A stretch of DNA of 64,000 nt from Bordetella parapertussis (GTDB lineage: Bacteria; Pseudomonadota; Gammaproteobacteria; Burkholderiales; Burkholderiaceae_A), in the NCBI GenBank assembly GCA_945877235.1, contig CAMCRF010000007.1:1-64000 (forward strand), in the 5' to 3' direction. Made by a program: the position numbers and the translations under genes. Every line of letters starts with the position of its first letter. Positions within the stretch are counted from its first letter, which is position 1. Below the pieces are notes generated by a model. It ran no database searches. It had not been told where the DNA came from and saw only the letters and a program-made list of their open reading frames with translations. Positions 8,497 through 16,948 of the stretch are shown one piece after another.

Positions 8497-9296
8497 AGCT
8501 ACTGATTCTCGGTGCACAAGGTATGCTGGGTCAAATGGCCTACAGATATTTTTGTGGGATGGCGGACTTTGCCGTCTCTACAATTAACACACGGTATGAG
8601 GAACAAAGCCACACTAAGTTCATAGAGCACATTAATTCATTTCATGCAGATGTCGTATTAAACTGCATCGGACTGATCAAGCAGCGCTGCCCTGCTCCGA
8701 AGGACTTGTATGACATCAACGCCCGGCTCCCAGGGCATCTCGCTGCAAGCTTGCTTAGGGATACCGTACTGGTGCACCCGTCAACTGATTGCATATTCAA
8801 GGGCAACCACACGGGTATGTATGGAGCCACTCAGGCGCACGATGCTGAGGATGATTATGGCATCAGCAAATCCATGGGTGAACTCGCTGTTACGCTGCGC
8901 CCGAAGACTATAATTGTTCGCAGTTCCATTATTGGACCTGATGCCCGTCCGGACGGATTGGGCCTCATGGCATGGTTATTAAAGCATGACCGCGGTGCAC
9001 GCATTAATGGCTACACTAATCACATATGGAATGGGATTACTACGCTGCAATGGTGCAAGTTGGTGGCATCACTGCTTGAAGAAGCACGCGAGAATGATCG
9101 TGCGCAGATCGTACAGCCAGGATTAATCAAACCTGTTTCTAAGTACGAGTTGCTTTGTACTATTAATAGAATATTCGATTGTGGATTGGATGTTTATCCT
9201 TATGAGGATATACGCTACGTCGACCGATCCTTGATACCAAGCTTTGCTGTGTCTCCGATTGAGCAACAACTTCGGGAGCTTCGACAATTCTGGTAA
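8493..9296 (+). CDS. RmlD-like NDP-4-keto-sugar reductase
   Basis: SDR-superfamily reductase of 267 residues with N-terminal cofactor motif GAQGMLGQ (residues 7-14), a substrate-loop region containing VHPSTDCIF and an SDR YxxxK as YGISK. This is the dTDP-4-dehydrorhamnose reductase (RmlD) fold. Coupling by ATGA to the upstream UDP-GlcNAc 4,6-dehydratase suggests it reduces the 4-keto product of that enzyme, like WbvR of the UDP-L-QuiNAc pathway, rather than making dTDP-rhamnose; no rmlA, rmlB or rmlC is present here. Pathway assignment is inference from gene order. It ends the first plus-strand arm and converges with a minus-strand glycosyltransferase arm. Confidence 0.8.
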   Translation: MKLLILGAQGMLGQMAYRYFCGMADFAVSTINTRYEEQSHTKFIEHINSFHADVVLNCIGLIKQRCPAPKDLYDINARLPGHLAASLLRDTVLVHPSTDCIFKGNHTGMYGATQAHDAEDDYGISKSMGELAVTLRPKTIIVRSSIIGPDARPDGLGLMAWLLKHDRGARINGYTNHIWNGITTLQWCKLVASLLEEARENDRAQIVQPGLIKPVSKYELLCTINRIFDCGLDVYPYEDIRYVDRSLIPSFAVSPIEQQLRELRQFW

Positions 9297-9404
9297 TTGT
9301 CCCCATGCTCAAAGGCGGCGCCTTCAAGGGGTAATCGTCCCCAAGATCAGTTGTGGCAGGGAGTAGAATGTTCCTGGTATTAGGGGGTTCCACGGATGAA
9401 GAAG

Positions 9405-10538
9405 TTACGGTTCACGGAAGGTTAGATTGTTGATGCGCTCAGTTAGCGACTCAATATCGACAATAAAATTCGCGTCATGTCCCCCTATGCCACTTTGTGC
9501 GAGGTTGGAATGGAAATACTCAGTATGACTCTCAAAAGGCCTGATATACTCATAAGCACCGTATTTGAATGTAGCCGAATTGCGTTGAAACCCTCTTGGA
9601 ACTAAATACAGCATTAACGAGTTATCATCGCCAAAGATGAAAAAGTTTGTGTTCGCAGATCCTGATGGAATAATAAAAAACTTTTGATCTATTAACAAGT
9701 TCCCCAACTCCCTGAAAGAAAGTTGAGAGGGATCTAGGACGATCGCCAAATCTTGACTAATCAGGTGGTTAACTAGTTCCTCTTCATTGGCGACTCGTCG
9801 AACGCCTCCCTGATAACCCCTATAGAGATAGATAGGTTTGTAATTGTGCTTCTGTGAATTATTAAAAACCTTTCTGATTTGCCTGCGAATAAGGCACCAT
9901 CGCATAGAAATAGGAACGCAAGCCAATACTGCTAACCGCGGTACATGATACACCGTGAGTTGAGCTTCACTCTCGGGAAGGAGTGTTACATTCGGGAGTC
10001 GTGTGAAGAGGCCTTGCAGCACGTGGGATTGAAACTCAGTCAGATAATTGGATAAAATCTCAAAAGAGTCCCGATGAAAATTTTGATGCCAGATGAATCG
10101 GTGCAATACATCGCCGAACCAGTGTCCAAAGTGAGAATTGCCACCAGCCCAAAATAATTCATTCGCATTAGAGAGTTCAATCGACATTGCCCCGCTTAAG
10201 TCGAGATTGTAGGCGTTACCGTCTCGCTGTACAAAAGGGAACATGTCAAGCCAGCACTCATGACTCTCGGGCCCGTCAGAGAGAAGGCCTCCTGCCTGAG
10301 AAACCAAAAAGAAGCGCTGCCGCGAGTCACGATAAGCACCATTCCATTTCCAAGAGATAATCTTAATATCTCTAGCCCGAATCAGCGAGGGCGAGCCAAA
10401 CTCAAAAAAGCTACGTGTTGCAGAATGAAAGAGTGGATCACTGAAGATCGCATAATTTGATAGTGCGCCATCAATTATGCTGTGCAGTGATCCTGAGCAC
10501 CTCGCCCAAGCGGCAGCGCGCTGCACATGCACTCTCAT
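9405..10538 (-). CDS. GT61 (DUF563) glycosyltransferase
   Basis: Likely glycosyltransferase of family 61, 377 residues. Visible features are the conserved GHWFGDVLHRF segment (about residues 140-150), a C-terminal IYLYRG segment followed by RRVANEEEL, and IVLDPSQLSFREL, the usual DUF563 pattern of a conserved Arg, a damaged-barrel segment and an acidic loop. The ATG at 10538 overlaps the upstream stop as ATGA; an in-frame TTG six bases earlier is the alternative. It is the last gene of a three-gene minus-strand unit with 10535-11431 and 11412-11945. Substrate unknown. Confidence 0.72.
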   Translation of the reverse strand: MRVHVQRAAAWARCSGSLHSIIDGALSNYAIFSDPLFHSATRSFFEFGSPSLIRARDIKIISWKWNGAYRDSRQRFFLVSQAGGLLSDGPESHECWLDMFPFVQRDGNAYNLDLSGAMSIELSNANELFWAGGNSHFGHWFGDVLHRFIWHQNFHRDSFEILSNYLTEFQSHVLQGLFTRLPNVTLLPESEAQLTVYHVPRLAVLACVPISMRWCLIRRQIRKVFNNSQKHNYKPIYLYRGYQGGVRRVANEEELVNHLISQDLAIVLDPSQLSFRELGNLLIDQKFFIIPSGSANTNFFIFGDDNSLMLYLVPRGFQRNSATFKYGAYEYIRPFESHTEYFHSNLAQSGIGGHDANFIVDIESLTERINNLTFREP

Positions 10539-11431
10539 GACCAAAAGCCACGCTGTACAAACGAAGAATGTCTGTCTAACACCCTTGCGACCACTGAACT
10601 AGTGGTTAGATTGGAGCGCATATAGGAGTGAATCTTTCGCCTAATGAGATCGTACCTTTGTTCATGCTCAGGATACGAGGCGATCTTATACAACTCTAGC
10701 GCGTTGATAAAATCTTCCTTTGGAAAATCATAAAGAGTGAATACAGGGCAGTCACGAATATCAAGAAATAACGGAACACACCCCATGCCCATTATTTCAT
10801 AATGCCTCAAGCAATCCCACCCTCCCTTCTTGATGGTTATTGCGTAATAGCTGTTCTGATAGTCATCGTAATAGGTGTCTTGAGTGCTAAATATATAAGT
10901 CGATCGATCTCTGGGATCAACAGTAGCAATACGCCTAGAGGGCCTACTGATTGGATCCCTAACCAAACCATCCGGAAGCCCAAAATTAATCGGCATAATC
11001 TTAGGATGGTATACAGAGAGCTCTCTCTTGAAATACGAACCGAGCGATGTAAGCGGAAGCTTTAGAGACTGATGATCCTCGCCGTCAATAAAAACAACTT
11101 GATCACGGTTGTAACGTTGGAGGACCAAATTAAAGAACGGCAGAGAACCCCAAGCGCGTGTGTAAATGACTAAATCAAAATGCCCCTGCTCAAGGAGACT
11201 GGTCACTTGCTCCCTCGGCAGGCTATAGTCTCGGTCCAAATGGGCGGTCATGGTAAAGCCACGACCCCAGAATGTGCCGAGCATTGCGGAATTCTCTTCA
11301 CACCAGGCAGACTCGAGGTATGGCAAGCGCGGATAAAAGTAGGCGTTGTTGCCGAGAAGCCTGACAAGACCCAACACGACAGTTGCTGTCATGTAGTCAT
11401 AAAGCCCATCGCTAAGGGCTAGAACTTTCAT
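10535..11431 (-). CDS. Putative glycosyltransferase (exostosin/CgeB-like motif)
   Basis: A 298-residue protein with no clear N-terminal family match. The C-terminal GGWDCLRHYEIMGMGCVP segment (about residues 208-225) is characteristic of exostosin-like and CgeB-like transferases in which a Glu contacts the nucleotide sugar. It shares this motif with the gene at 4790 and the C-terminal domain of the gene at 12185. The start overlaps the upstream methyltransferase by 20 bp and the stop overlaps the next start by 4 bp, so the three genes are co-translated. No signal peptide or membrane segment. Confidence 0.55.
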   Translation of the reverse strand: MKVLALSDGLYDYMTATVVLGLVRLLGNNAYFYPRLPYLESAWCEENSAMLGTFWGRGFTMTAHLDRDYSLPREQVTSLLEQGHFDLVIYTRAWGSLPFFNLVLQRYNRDQVVFIDGEDHQSLKLPLTSLGSYFKRELSVYHPKIMPINFGLPDGLVRDPISRPSRRIATVDPRDRSTYIFSTQDTYYDDYQNSYYAITIKKGGWDCLRHYEIMGMGCVPLFLDIRDCPVFTLYDFPKEDFINALELYKIASYPEHEQRYDLIRRKIHSYMRSNLTTSSVVARVLDRHSSFVQRGFWS

Positions 11432-11945
11432 CTTCAGGCTTCCTCATTAGCGTGCGAAGGTGGGGGTGTTGCCACTCTTGGCTGATAATTTCGAATCCAC
11501 CCCTAAACCCATATTTTGATGCCCACCCACGTTTCCTGTCAAACATATGGGTAAAAGTCTCGTCAGTAATAAAGTTCACGTGGGTTGGGTCAGAGAAGGC
11601 TGCAAGATTCGGGTAGCTGGGTGTGAAAGAGAAAAACATACCTCCGGGCCGAAGTACCCTAAATACCTCTGACATTAACTCAACGAACGGGAGTCGCCTT
11701 TCAGGTGTGTAAATCAGGCGGGGAAGGTGCTCTAAGAAATCTACGGCGGTAACGTATTCAAAACTCTCATCATTAAAAGGAATATTTTCAACAGCTAGGT
11801 CACAAGCGATTACATATTCAGAACTGGAGGTAAGATCTATCCCATACACCATGTCTGCAGAGAATAGGTTTTGGGGCCGCGGGCCACAGCCAAGATCTAA
11901 ACAGTAAGTCTTTCCTGTGATTCGATTGAGAATCTGATTGGTCAT
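11412..11945 (-). CDS. Class I SAM-dependent methyltransferase
   Basis: A 177-residue methyltransferase of the Methyltransf_11 type. AdoMet motif I is LDLGCGP (about residues 16-22); the post-I acidic strand is GIDLTSS; motif II region is VTAVDFLEHL; and LRPGGMFFSF is the usual motif III. The ATG at 11945 is preferred because AAGGAAGAG lies 5 bp upstream; an in-frame TTG 30 bp earlier would add SKFFSQGRV. It heads the three-gene minus-strand unit, and about 240 bp of gene-free AT-rich sequence upstream presumably holds its promoter. It may methylate a sugar or sugar-lipid intermediate; substrate unknown. Confidence 0.75.
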   Translation of the reverse strand: MTNQILNRITGKTYCLDLGCGPRPQNLFSADMVYGIDLTSSSEYVIACDLAVENIPFNDESFEYVTAVDFLEHLPRLIYTPERRLPFVELMSEVFRVLRPGGMFFSFTPSYPNLAAFSDPTHVNFITDETFTHMFDRKRGWASKYGFRGGFEIISQEWQHPHLRTLMRKPEDESSSP

Positions 11946-12184
11946 GACTCTTCCTTGCGAAAAAAATTTTGACAAAAAACACTATCACCAACTTGGGAAA
12001 ACCTTGCCAGAAAAGCTCGGATGAAAATTGAACGTTGCCTACCTGCCGGGTTGATCCTCTACTTTGAAAAAGGAAACTAGCCAAATTACGATGTGAAGCC
12101 AAAATGGGATTAACGGAAAATCATAGAGCAACCAATCCGAAAATCTCAATCATATTTCTTATAGAATCACCGCTTTCGTCATTA

Positions 12185-14038
12185 TCATTGACTTCTGTAT
12201 GAGGAGATAAGATGACGCCAGTACCCTAAACTAGCCTTACTCAAATCTGGGTCATTGGATTTGTGAAACTCTTCAATTAGAAAGTCCATAGTAACACATC
12301 CCCAGTCCGTAATTGACAACATAGGAACAGATTTAAAGCTATCAATCCATGTCCGATGATCAATAATTGGAATAGACCCGAGATAGATTGATTCCCATGT
12401 ACGATGGCAATCAACTCCGTTGCCTTCGGGGGATGCCGTAAAAAGACTTTGCTTAATATTCTTAAGATAATCCAAGAACGGGAAGGAATTCTCATAGACT
12501 GTGAATCCGTTATTCATCAGATAAAGCGCCGTATTTGATCGCTTTGGATTTGTTTTTAAAGATATCGCAGAAAACAAAAGCCGTCGCTTGAGGGCTCGTT
12601 GGTGGCGCACCCTATTGAACGTTTCAAGGTCCCCGTGCCTCCAGTTCCGATTCGCTAATCCAATTGGGATTGGGGTGAGCTTTGCGTGCGAAATTGTGCA
12701 ATTTTGTGCAAACCAATGTAGCAATCTGGTGTCTGACAACAGCTCCTTGTGTCTCTCCTCTATGCAATGGTCGCTCGCGTGTGTGATTAGTACAAACGGT
12801 TCAACCCGGCGTGGAAGGGCTATATTTATGAACGCATCGAGCAGGTGTGTAGGTGTGAATATAATTTCTCCCAAATCAATTGCCCTAGCCTGACTGGCGG
12901 TTATGTTGAGGCCATCTTCGCATTGATTGTAAATGACTACTGTCCCAGCTTCTAGCTTTCCTCGGAAGTGATGCTCATTATAGGTCCGTTGGTCATAAAG
13001 GGAGACGTCTGCTAGTGACTCTAATCTCTCCGAAGTAATAATATCGCTGTCAAGAATTTCCTCTGGGTGTGTGATTTTTGGGGGCTCGTGCATGCCAAGG
13101 CTTACCCTTCGATAATCCGACAGTCGTTTGGAATGAACGTGCAGGTTAAAAATTTTATGCTCTTCCCCGAGCCTAGAGATGATGCGCGGAGTAAGAAAGC
13201 TATTTGAGCCCATTAGCTGCTTTCTCACCTGATAGGAATCGAATTGATGCATTGCGGTCTCGTTTATAAACCCTGCGGTGTCTCTTCCACTCGAATTGCG
13301 CGGATCTATACCGTCGATATATTGACCCAACGCGTTTGCATCAAATATATATTGAAGACATTGGTGATTGTGAGAAAAGACCTTCGCGTCGGCTGATTCC
13401 TCACCAATCAAATTTCGGTACGGCCCTGAATGTGTGTTAGGAAGTACGGGCAGGCTCTCAATTAGGGTTTGGTTGCTCTGCTTAAACAGTCCTAGGAGTT
13501 CCATGTCATTCGTATGGATCCCTGGATTGAGGCAAAAATGATCAGCTATAAACTTGCAGAGTGCCTTTCGTGATGTAATTGAGCCAAACCAAATGAAGCC
13601 AGCGACTGCTCTTTTATCGTGGTCAAAGGGTACGCCGATATTTTCGTAAAGATCGGAAATCTTCATAAGCACAGGGGCTAGGGGATGAAAAAGCAAGTTG
13701 TCGCCTTCGAGATGCACGCCGCAAGCATCCCCAAAGTACTCCATAACTTCATCAAGTACAAAAAATCGCTCGACGACAAGCCTCCAAAATCCATGACGGA
13801 ACTCCGAAGCTAGTTCATTGCTCCCTTTAAACCTGTGATGATCCATGCTTACCTGCAGGTCAAGTAAATTGATGATCTCGATGTTCATTTCCTGACATAA
13901 GCTAAGAAATGTCGGGCATGTAATCTCGACAACTAGACGTATGGGGCCCTCATAGAGCTCTCTTGCTTGCTTAAGCGAGTGTCTATAGTAGGAAGGGGGG
14001 GGGGTGGGGCCGAGGTGTATAAAATATACGGGAGTCAT
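12185..14038 (-). CDS. Two-domain glycosyltransferase with exostosin-like C-terminus
   Basis: A 617-residue protein. The N-terminal ~300 residues include an HLEGDNLLF segment reminiscent of a DxD-containing glycosyltransferase fold; the C-terminal ~250 residues carry PEGNGVDCHRTWESIYLGSI, a typical exostosin (GT47)-like motif. It may therefore be bifunctional, but both assignments rest on motifs only. The coding strand has an uninterrupted run of ten C residues at codons 12-15 (13995-14004), so slippage would truncate the product after a few codons. The gene stands between gene-free spacers of about 240 and 47 bp in an AT-rich stretch. Confidence 0.62.
   Translation of the reverse strand: MTPVYFIHLGPTPPPSYYRHSLKQARELYEGPIRLVVEITCPTFLSLCQEMNIEIINLLDLQVSMDHHRFKGSNELASEFRHGFWRLVVERFFVLDEVMEYFGDACGVHLEGDNLLFHPLAPVLMKISDLYENIGVPFDHDKRAVAGFIWFGSITSRKALCKFIADHFCLNPGIHTNDMELLGLFKQSNQTLIESLPVLPNTHSGPYRNLIGEESADAKVFSHNHQCLQYIFDANALGQYIDGIDPRNSSGRDTAGFINETAMHQFDSYQVRKQLMGSNSFLTPRIISRLGEEHKIFNLHVHSKRLSDYRRVSLGMHEPPKITHPEEILDSDIITSERLESLADVSLYDQRTYNEHHFRGKLEAGTVVIYNQCEDGLNITASQARAIDLGEIIFTPTHLLDAFINIALPRRVEPFVLITHASDHCIEERHKELLSDTRLLHWFAQNCTISHAKLTPIPIGLANRNWRHGDLETFNRVRHQRALKRRLLFSAISLKTNPKRSNTALYLMNNGFTVYENSFPFLDYLKNIKQSLFTASPEGNGVDCHRTWESIYLGSIPIIDHRTWIDSFKSVPMLSITDWGCVTMDFLIEEFHKSNDPDLSKASLGYWRHLISSYRSQ
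13995..14004. repeat. Ten-base poly-G (coding-strand poly-C) tract
   Basis: Ten consecutive G on the plus strand, equal to ten C on the coding strand of the 12185-14038 gene, covering codons 12-15 (T-P-P-P). A one-base change in length shifts the frame about 45 bases after the start codon. No other homopolymer of this kind was noticed in a coding region of this window. Confidence 0.9.
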
Positions 14039-14085
14039 TATTTAGCCGACTTCTAGAGGGTGCATATTTCGGATGATGAGTTGAG

Positions 14086-15219
14086 CTAGAGATGTTGTCT
14101 AAGGTGCGTCATAACATAAGTCCAATTGAAATTAATATGTTGCTCGTGCGAGGCTGCCTTAGAAATATGAGTAATGGCGTTAGTTAGGTCCGCGGGGTTG
14201 GCCTCTAAAATATATCCCGTCTCACGCCGTTTGACTTCGGTAAGATTTCTTTGTCTCGATTTTAGAAATATTCCTATATTTGTTTTCACGAAATCATCCG
14301 TTGCCCCACCCTTCGTCACAATAACCCTCACCCCACAGGCCATTGCCTCAAGGACGGGCAGGTTGAACCCTTCAGCGCGATAAGGTGACGCATAGACATC
14401 CGCCAGGCCATAAAGCTTTCGCATCTCTGGGAGGGCAAGGGTTGCGGAAAGCAACTTTACTGAGCTAACTAGCTCCGGCGTATTGCACTCGGGGTACTGC
14501 TGCAGAATCTGGCCCACAACGCCCTGCGCGCCGATGCCGTAGAGGTTTTTGTCGTCTTTAAGAAGAAGAACAGCTTTGGGGTTGCTCTTGCGAAACTCTG
14601 CGAAGGCACGAACCAGAATGTCTATGCCCTTGTTATGAATCATTGCTCCGAGGTTCAGCACAACAAAAGCATCCTCAGGAATGCCCAGGCCTCGTCTCGC
14701 TTCAAGCTTCTCTTCAAGCGTTAATGGGTAATAGATCTCGGGGCTGTAACCGTGAGGAATTACATACACCTTATCCTCAGGGAAGCCGGCTTCAATAATC
14801 TTCATGCGTGACCACCGGCTCGGTGTGACCACAATATTCTCGCCCGCAACGATTCCGTCAATATCAGGTCCGCTTGCCGGGAAGTGCTCAGGTCCCAGGC
14901 CGTACTCGGCAGTAAGGAATGTGATGGCCTTTTTACACTTCGTCTTAGTTGGCTTAAACGGCCAGGCAATTCGATACACCACATCGAATACCTCATCCTC
15001 TTCTGGTGCCGGGATGGCGTCGATGAGCGCCTGCATATGAGCTGGAAACCCGGCTGAATTCTTCTCTCGATTCCAATCTCGACCGTTGAAGTCTAGGTCT
15101 CTGTGTTTGATCTCCAGCTCAGGATCCTTGATGAGCTCAAGGAGTTGAAACTGATTGACCATGCAATACGAGTGATTAATTCCCCGCCAGCCTTCGATGA
15201 GGAGCCTGGTCTTCTTCAT
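14086..15219 (-). CDS. GT4-family glycosyltransferase
   Basis: Retaining glycosyltransferase of 377 residues with a GT-B fold. Visible are VTPSRWSRMKIIEAG (linker-side helix), VIPHGYSPEIY, the donor-domain start VLNLGAMIHNKGIDILVRAF and the EX7E motif EGFNLPVLE (about residues 283-291) followed by ACGVRVIVTKGGA. No signal peptide. Its start overlaps the upstream DUF5672 gene stop by 4 bp (ATGA), so it is part of the unit running from 19191 down to 14086. Sugar and acceptor cannot be read from the sequence. Confidence 0.85.
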   Translation of the reverse strand: MKKTRLLIEGWRGINHSYCMVNQFQLLELIKDPELEIKHRDLDFNGRDWNREKNSAGFPAHMQALIDAIPAPEEDEVFDVVYRIAWPFKPTKTKCKKAITFLTAEYGLGPEHFPASGPDIDGIVAGENIVVTPSRWSRMKIIEAGFPEDKVYVIPHGYSPEIYYPLTLEEKLEARRGLGIPEDAFVVLNLGAMIHNKGIDILVRAFAEFRKSNPKAVLLLKDDKNLYGIGAQGVVGQILQQYPECNTPELVSSVKLLSATLALPEMRKLYGLADVYASPYRAEGFNLPVLEAMACGVRVIVTKGGATDDFVKTNIGIFLKSRQRNLTEVKRRETGYILEANPADLTNAITHISKAASHEQHINFNWTYVMTHLRQHL

Positions 15220-15989
15220 GCACTCGTCTCATCAGAAGGCAACAGTCCAAGACTTGGAAAGGGCCATTCCTTATGTGTTACCCAAAATTCGCGATCGTAA
15301 CGCTCCCAAGCATGGCAGGCGAAGGGAAGTTCTCCGCGAATGAATTGGCTGGTAGACCTCGGAGCAAGCTCATGCGCAAACCGCGCGGCAGTTGCCAGAT
15401 TTGGGAAGCGGAACCCCTCCAGCAGTTGGCCATAGGCTGAGAAGAACATATCTTCGGGATTGCCCAACTGAGCCCAGAACTGCGCTTCAGCCTTGAATCG
15501 CCGTAAAAGGGAAATACATCCCTCGATTCGCCTGAGGCTAACGCCCCCGTTACCGATGTAGGTCTTATATGGCGAGTCCACCATAAATCCGGACGCATGC
15601 AGCAGGTTTGTAAACTCGAGCCCACCCGGCCAAGGGGCGCCAATATAGTCGTACCCTTGGTTCACCCAATCAATTAGCTCGTTTCTAAAAATAATCCCGT
15701 CTTGCTGGAGAATGAGTACGTATTCGTAATCAGGAAAGCTCTCATAGAATGCCTCAGCCAAAAGAAGCCGGCTGTAGTGTCGGTTGGACTTGAAGAACTC
15801 TTCGGGGAAGGCAATGCCAGTGGTCAACTGAAGGTGAGTGGTGTACCAAGACACATCAAGTCCCGCTGGGTAAAGCAGTGCAATATTTGCATCAACGAGT
15901 TGCGAGATGGAGTACTTGAGCGTCGTGAACTCCGTCGGGCTCAACTCTGCCTGATAGACCGGAATGACGACGATGGCTTTGCTGCTCAC
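15216..15989 (-). CDS. DUF5672-domain glycosyltransferase-like protein
   Basis: A 257-residue protein matching the DUF5672 family, which resembles GT-A glycosyltransferases. Conserved segments include VVIPVY at the N-terminus, LILQQDG (a candidate metal-binding acidic motif near residue 93), [25 protein letters not shown] and the C-terminal PFACHAW. Such genes are commonly found in O-antigen and capsule loci. It overlaps the UDP-xylose synthase gene upstream and the GT4 gene downstream by ATGA junctions, so all three are likely co-translated. Acceptor unknown; transfer of the xylose made by the upstream gene is possible but speculative. Confidence 0.75.
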   Translation of the reverse strand: MSSKAIVVIPVYQAELSPTEFTTLKYSISQLVDANIALLYPAGLDVSWYTTHLQLTTGIAFPEEFFKSNRHYSRLLLAEAFYESFPDYEYVLILQQDGIIFRNELIDWVNQGYDYIGAPWPGGLEFTNLLHASGFMVDSPYKTYIGNGGVSLRRIEGCISLLRRFKAEAQFWAQLGNPEDMFFSAYGQLLEGFRFPNLATAARFAHELAPRSTSQFIRGELPFACHAWERYDREFWVTHKEWPFPSLGLLPSDETSA

Positions 15990-16948
15990 CGCATCAATTC
16001 CAGGTTGAGTGACTGGGCGAAGTACTGCACTGTGCGCTCTAGGCCGGTGTGAAGGTCAACCTCCGGGCTCCATGCAAGGCGCTCGCGTGCAAGCCCAATA
16101 TCCGGCCGGCGCATTTTCGGGTCATCGGCTGGCAGTGGCAAATGGGTAATCTGGGAGCGGCTTCCGGTGAGCTTAATCACAGCCTGCGCAAGTTCCAACA
16201 TGGTGAACTCCCCAGGGTTCCCCAGGTTTACAGGCCCTATGAAATCTGCGGGGCTCTCCATCATGCGAATCATGCCCTCAATCAGGTCGTCCACATAACA
16301 GAAACTACGGGTCTGGCTGCCGTCACCGAAAATCGTAATATTCTCGTTTCGAAGCGCTTGAACAATGAAGTTACTCACTACCCGGCCGTCGTTCGGGTGC
16401 ATCCTCGGGCCGTAAGTGTTGAAAATGCGAATAACCTTAATCTCAAGCTTGTGCTGCCGCCAATAGTCGAAGAAAAGGGTTTCCGCGCACCGCTTACCCT
16501 CGTCGTAGCAGCTTCGAATCCCAATCGGATTCACCTTTCCCCAATAGCCCTCAGGTTGGGGGTGTACCTCCGGGTCACCATACACTTCGCTGGTCGAGGC
16601 CTGCAGAATTCGGGCACGAGTTCGCTTCGCGAGACCCAGCATATTGATCGCACCATGCACCGAGGTTTTTGTGGTCTGCACAGGGTCATGCTGATAATGC
16701 ACTGGCGATGCCGGGCATGCTAGGTTGTAGATCTCATCCACCTCGACATAGAGCGGAAAAGTGACGTCGTGACGCATCAACTCAAACTGAGGGTGCCCAA
16801 TAAGGTGCTCGACGTTTCGCTTGCTTCCCGTGAAGAAGTTATCCACACAGAGTACATCGTGCCCCTGGGAAATGAGCCGGTCGCAGAGGTGGGAGCCCAG
16901 GAAACCTGCCCCACCCGTCACCAAAATACGCTTTTGAGATCTCTTCAT
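15986..16948 (-). CDS. UDP-glucuronate decarboxylase (UDP-xylose synthase)
   Basis: Cytoplasmic SDR enzyme of 320 residues that decarboxylates UDP-glucuronate to UDP-xylose through a 4-keto intermediate with tightly bound NAD. Seen: NAD motif [10 protein letters not shown] (residues 11-20), the family stretch [24 protein letters not shown] and the catalytic YxxxK in [11 protein letters not shown], with [10 protein letters not shown] and [14 protein letters not shown] further on. These are diagnostic for UXS rather than for UDP-glucose epimerase. The gene overlaps the GT41 gene (upstream) and the DUF5672 gene (downstream) by 4 bp each. It implies xylose or a derivative in the glycan; the UDP-glucose dehydrogenase needed to supply UDP-glucuronate is not in this window. 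Confidence 0.92.
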   Translation of the reverse strand: MKRSQKRILVTGGAGFLGSHLCDRLISQGHDVLCVDNFFTGSKRNVEHLIGHPQFELMRHDVTFPLYVEVDEIYNLACPASPVHYQHDPVQTTKTSVHGAINMLGLAKRTRARILQASTSEVYGDPEVHPQPEGYWGKVNPIGIRSCYDEGKRCAETLFFDYWRQHKLEIKVIRIFNTYGPRMHPNDGRVVSNFIVQALRNENITIFGDGSQTRSFCYVDDLIEGMIRMMESPADFIGPVNLGNPGEFTMLELAQAVIKLTGSRSQITHLPLPADDPKMRRPDIGLARERLAWSPEVDLHTGLERTVQYFAQSLNLELMR

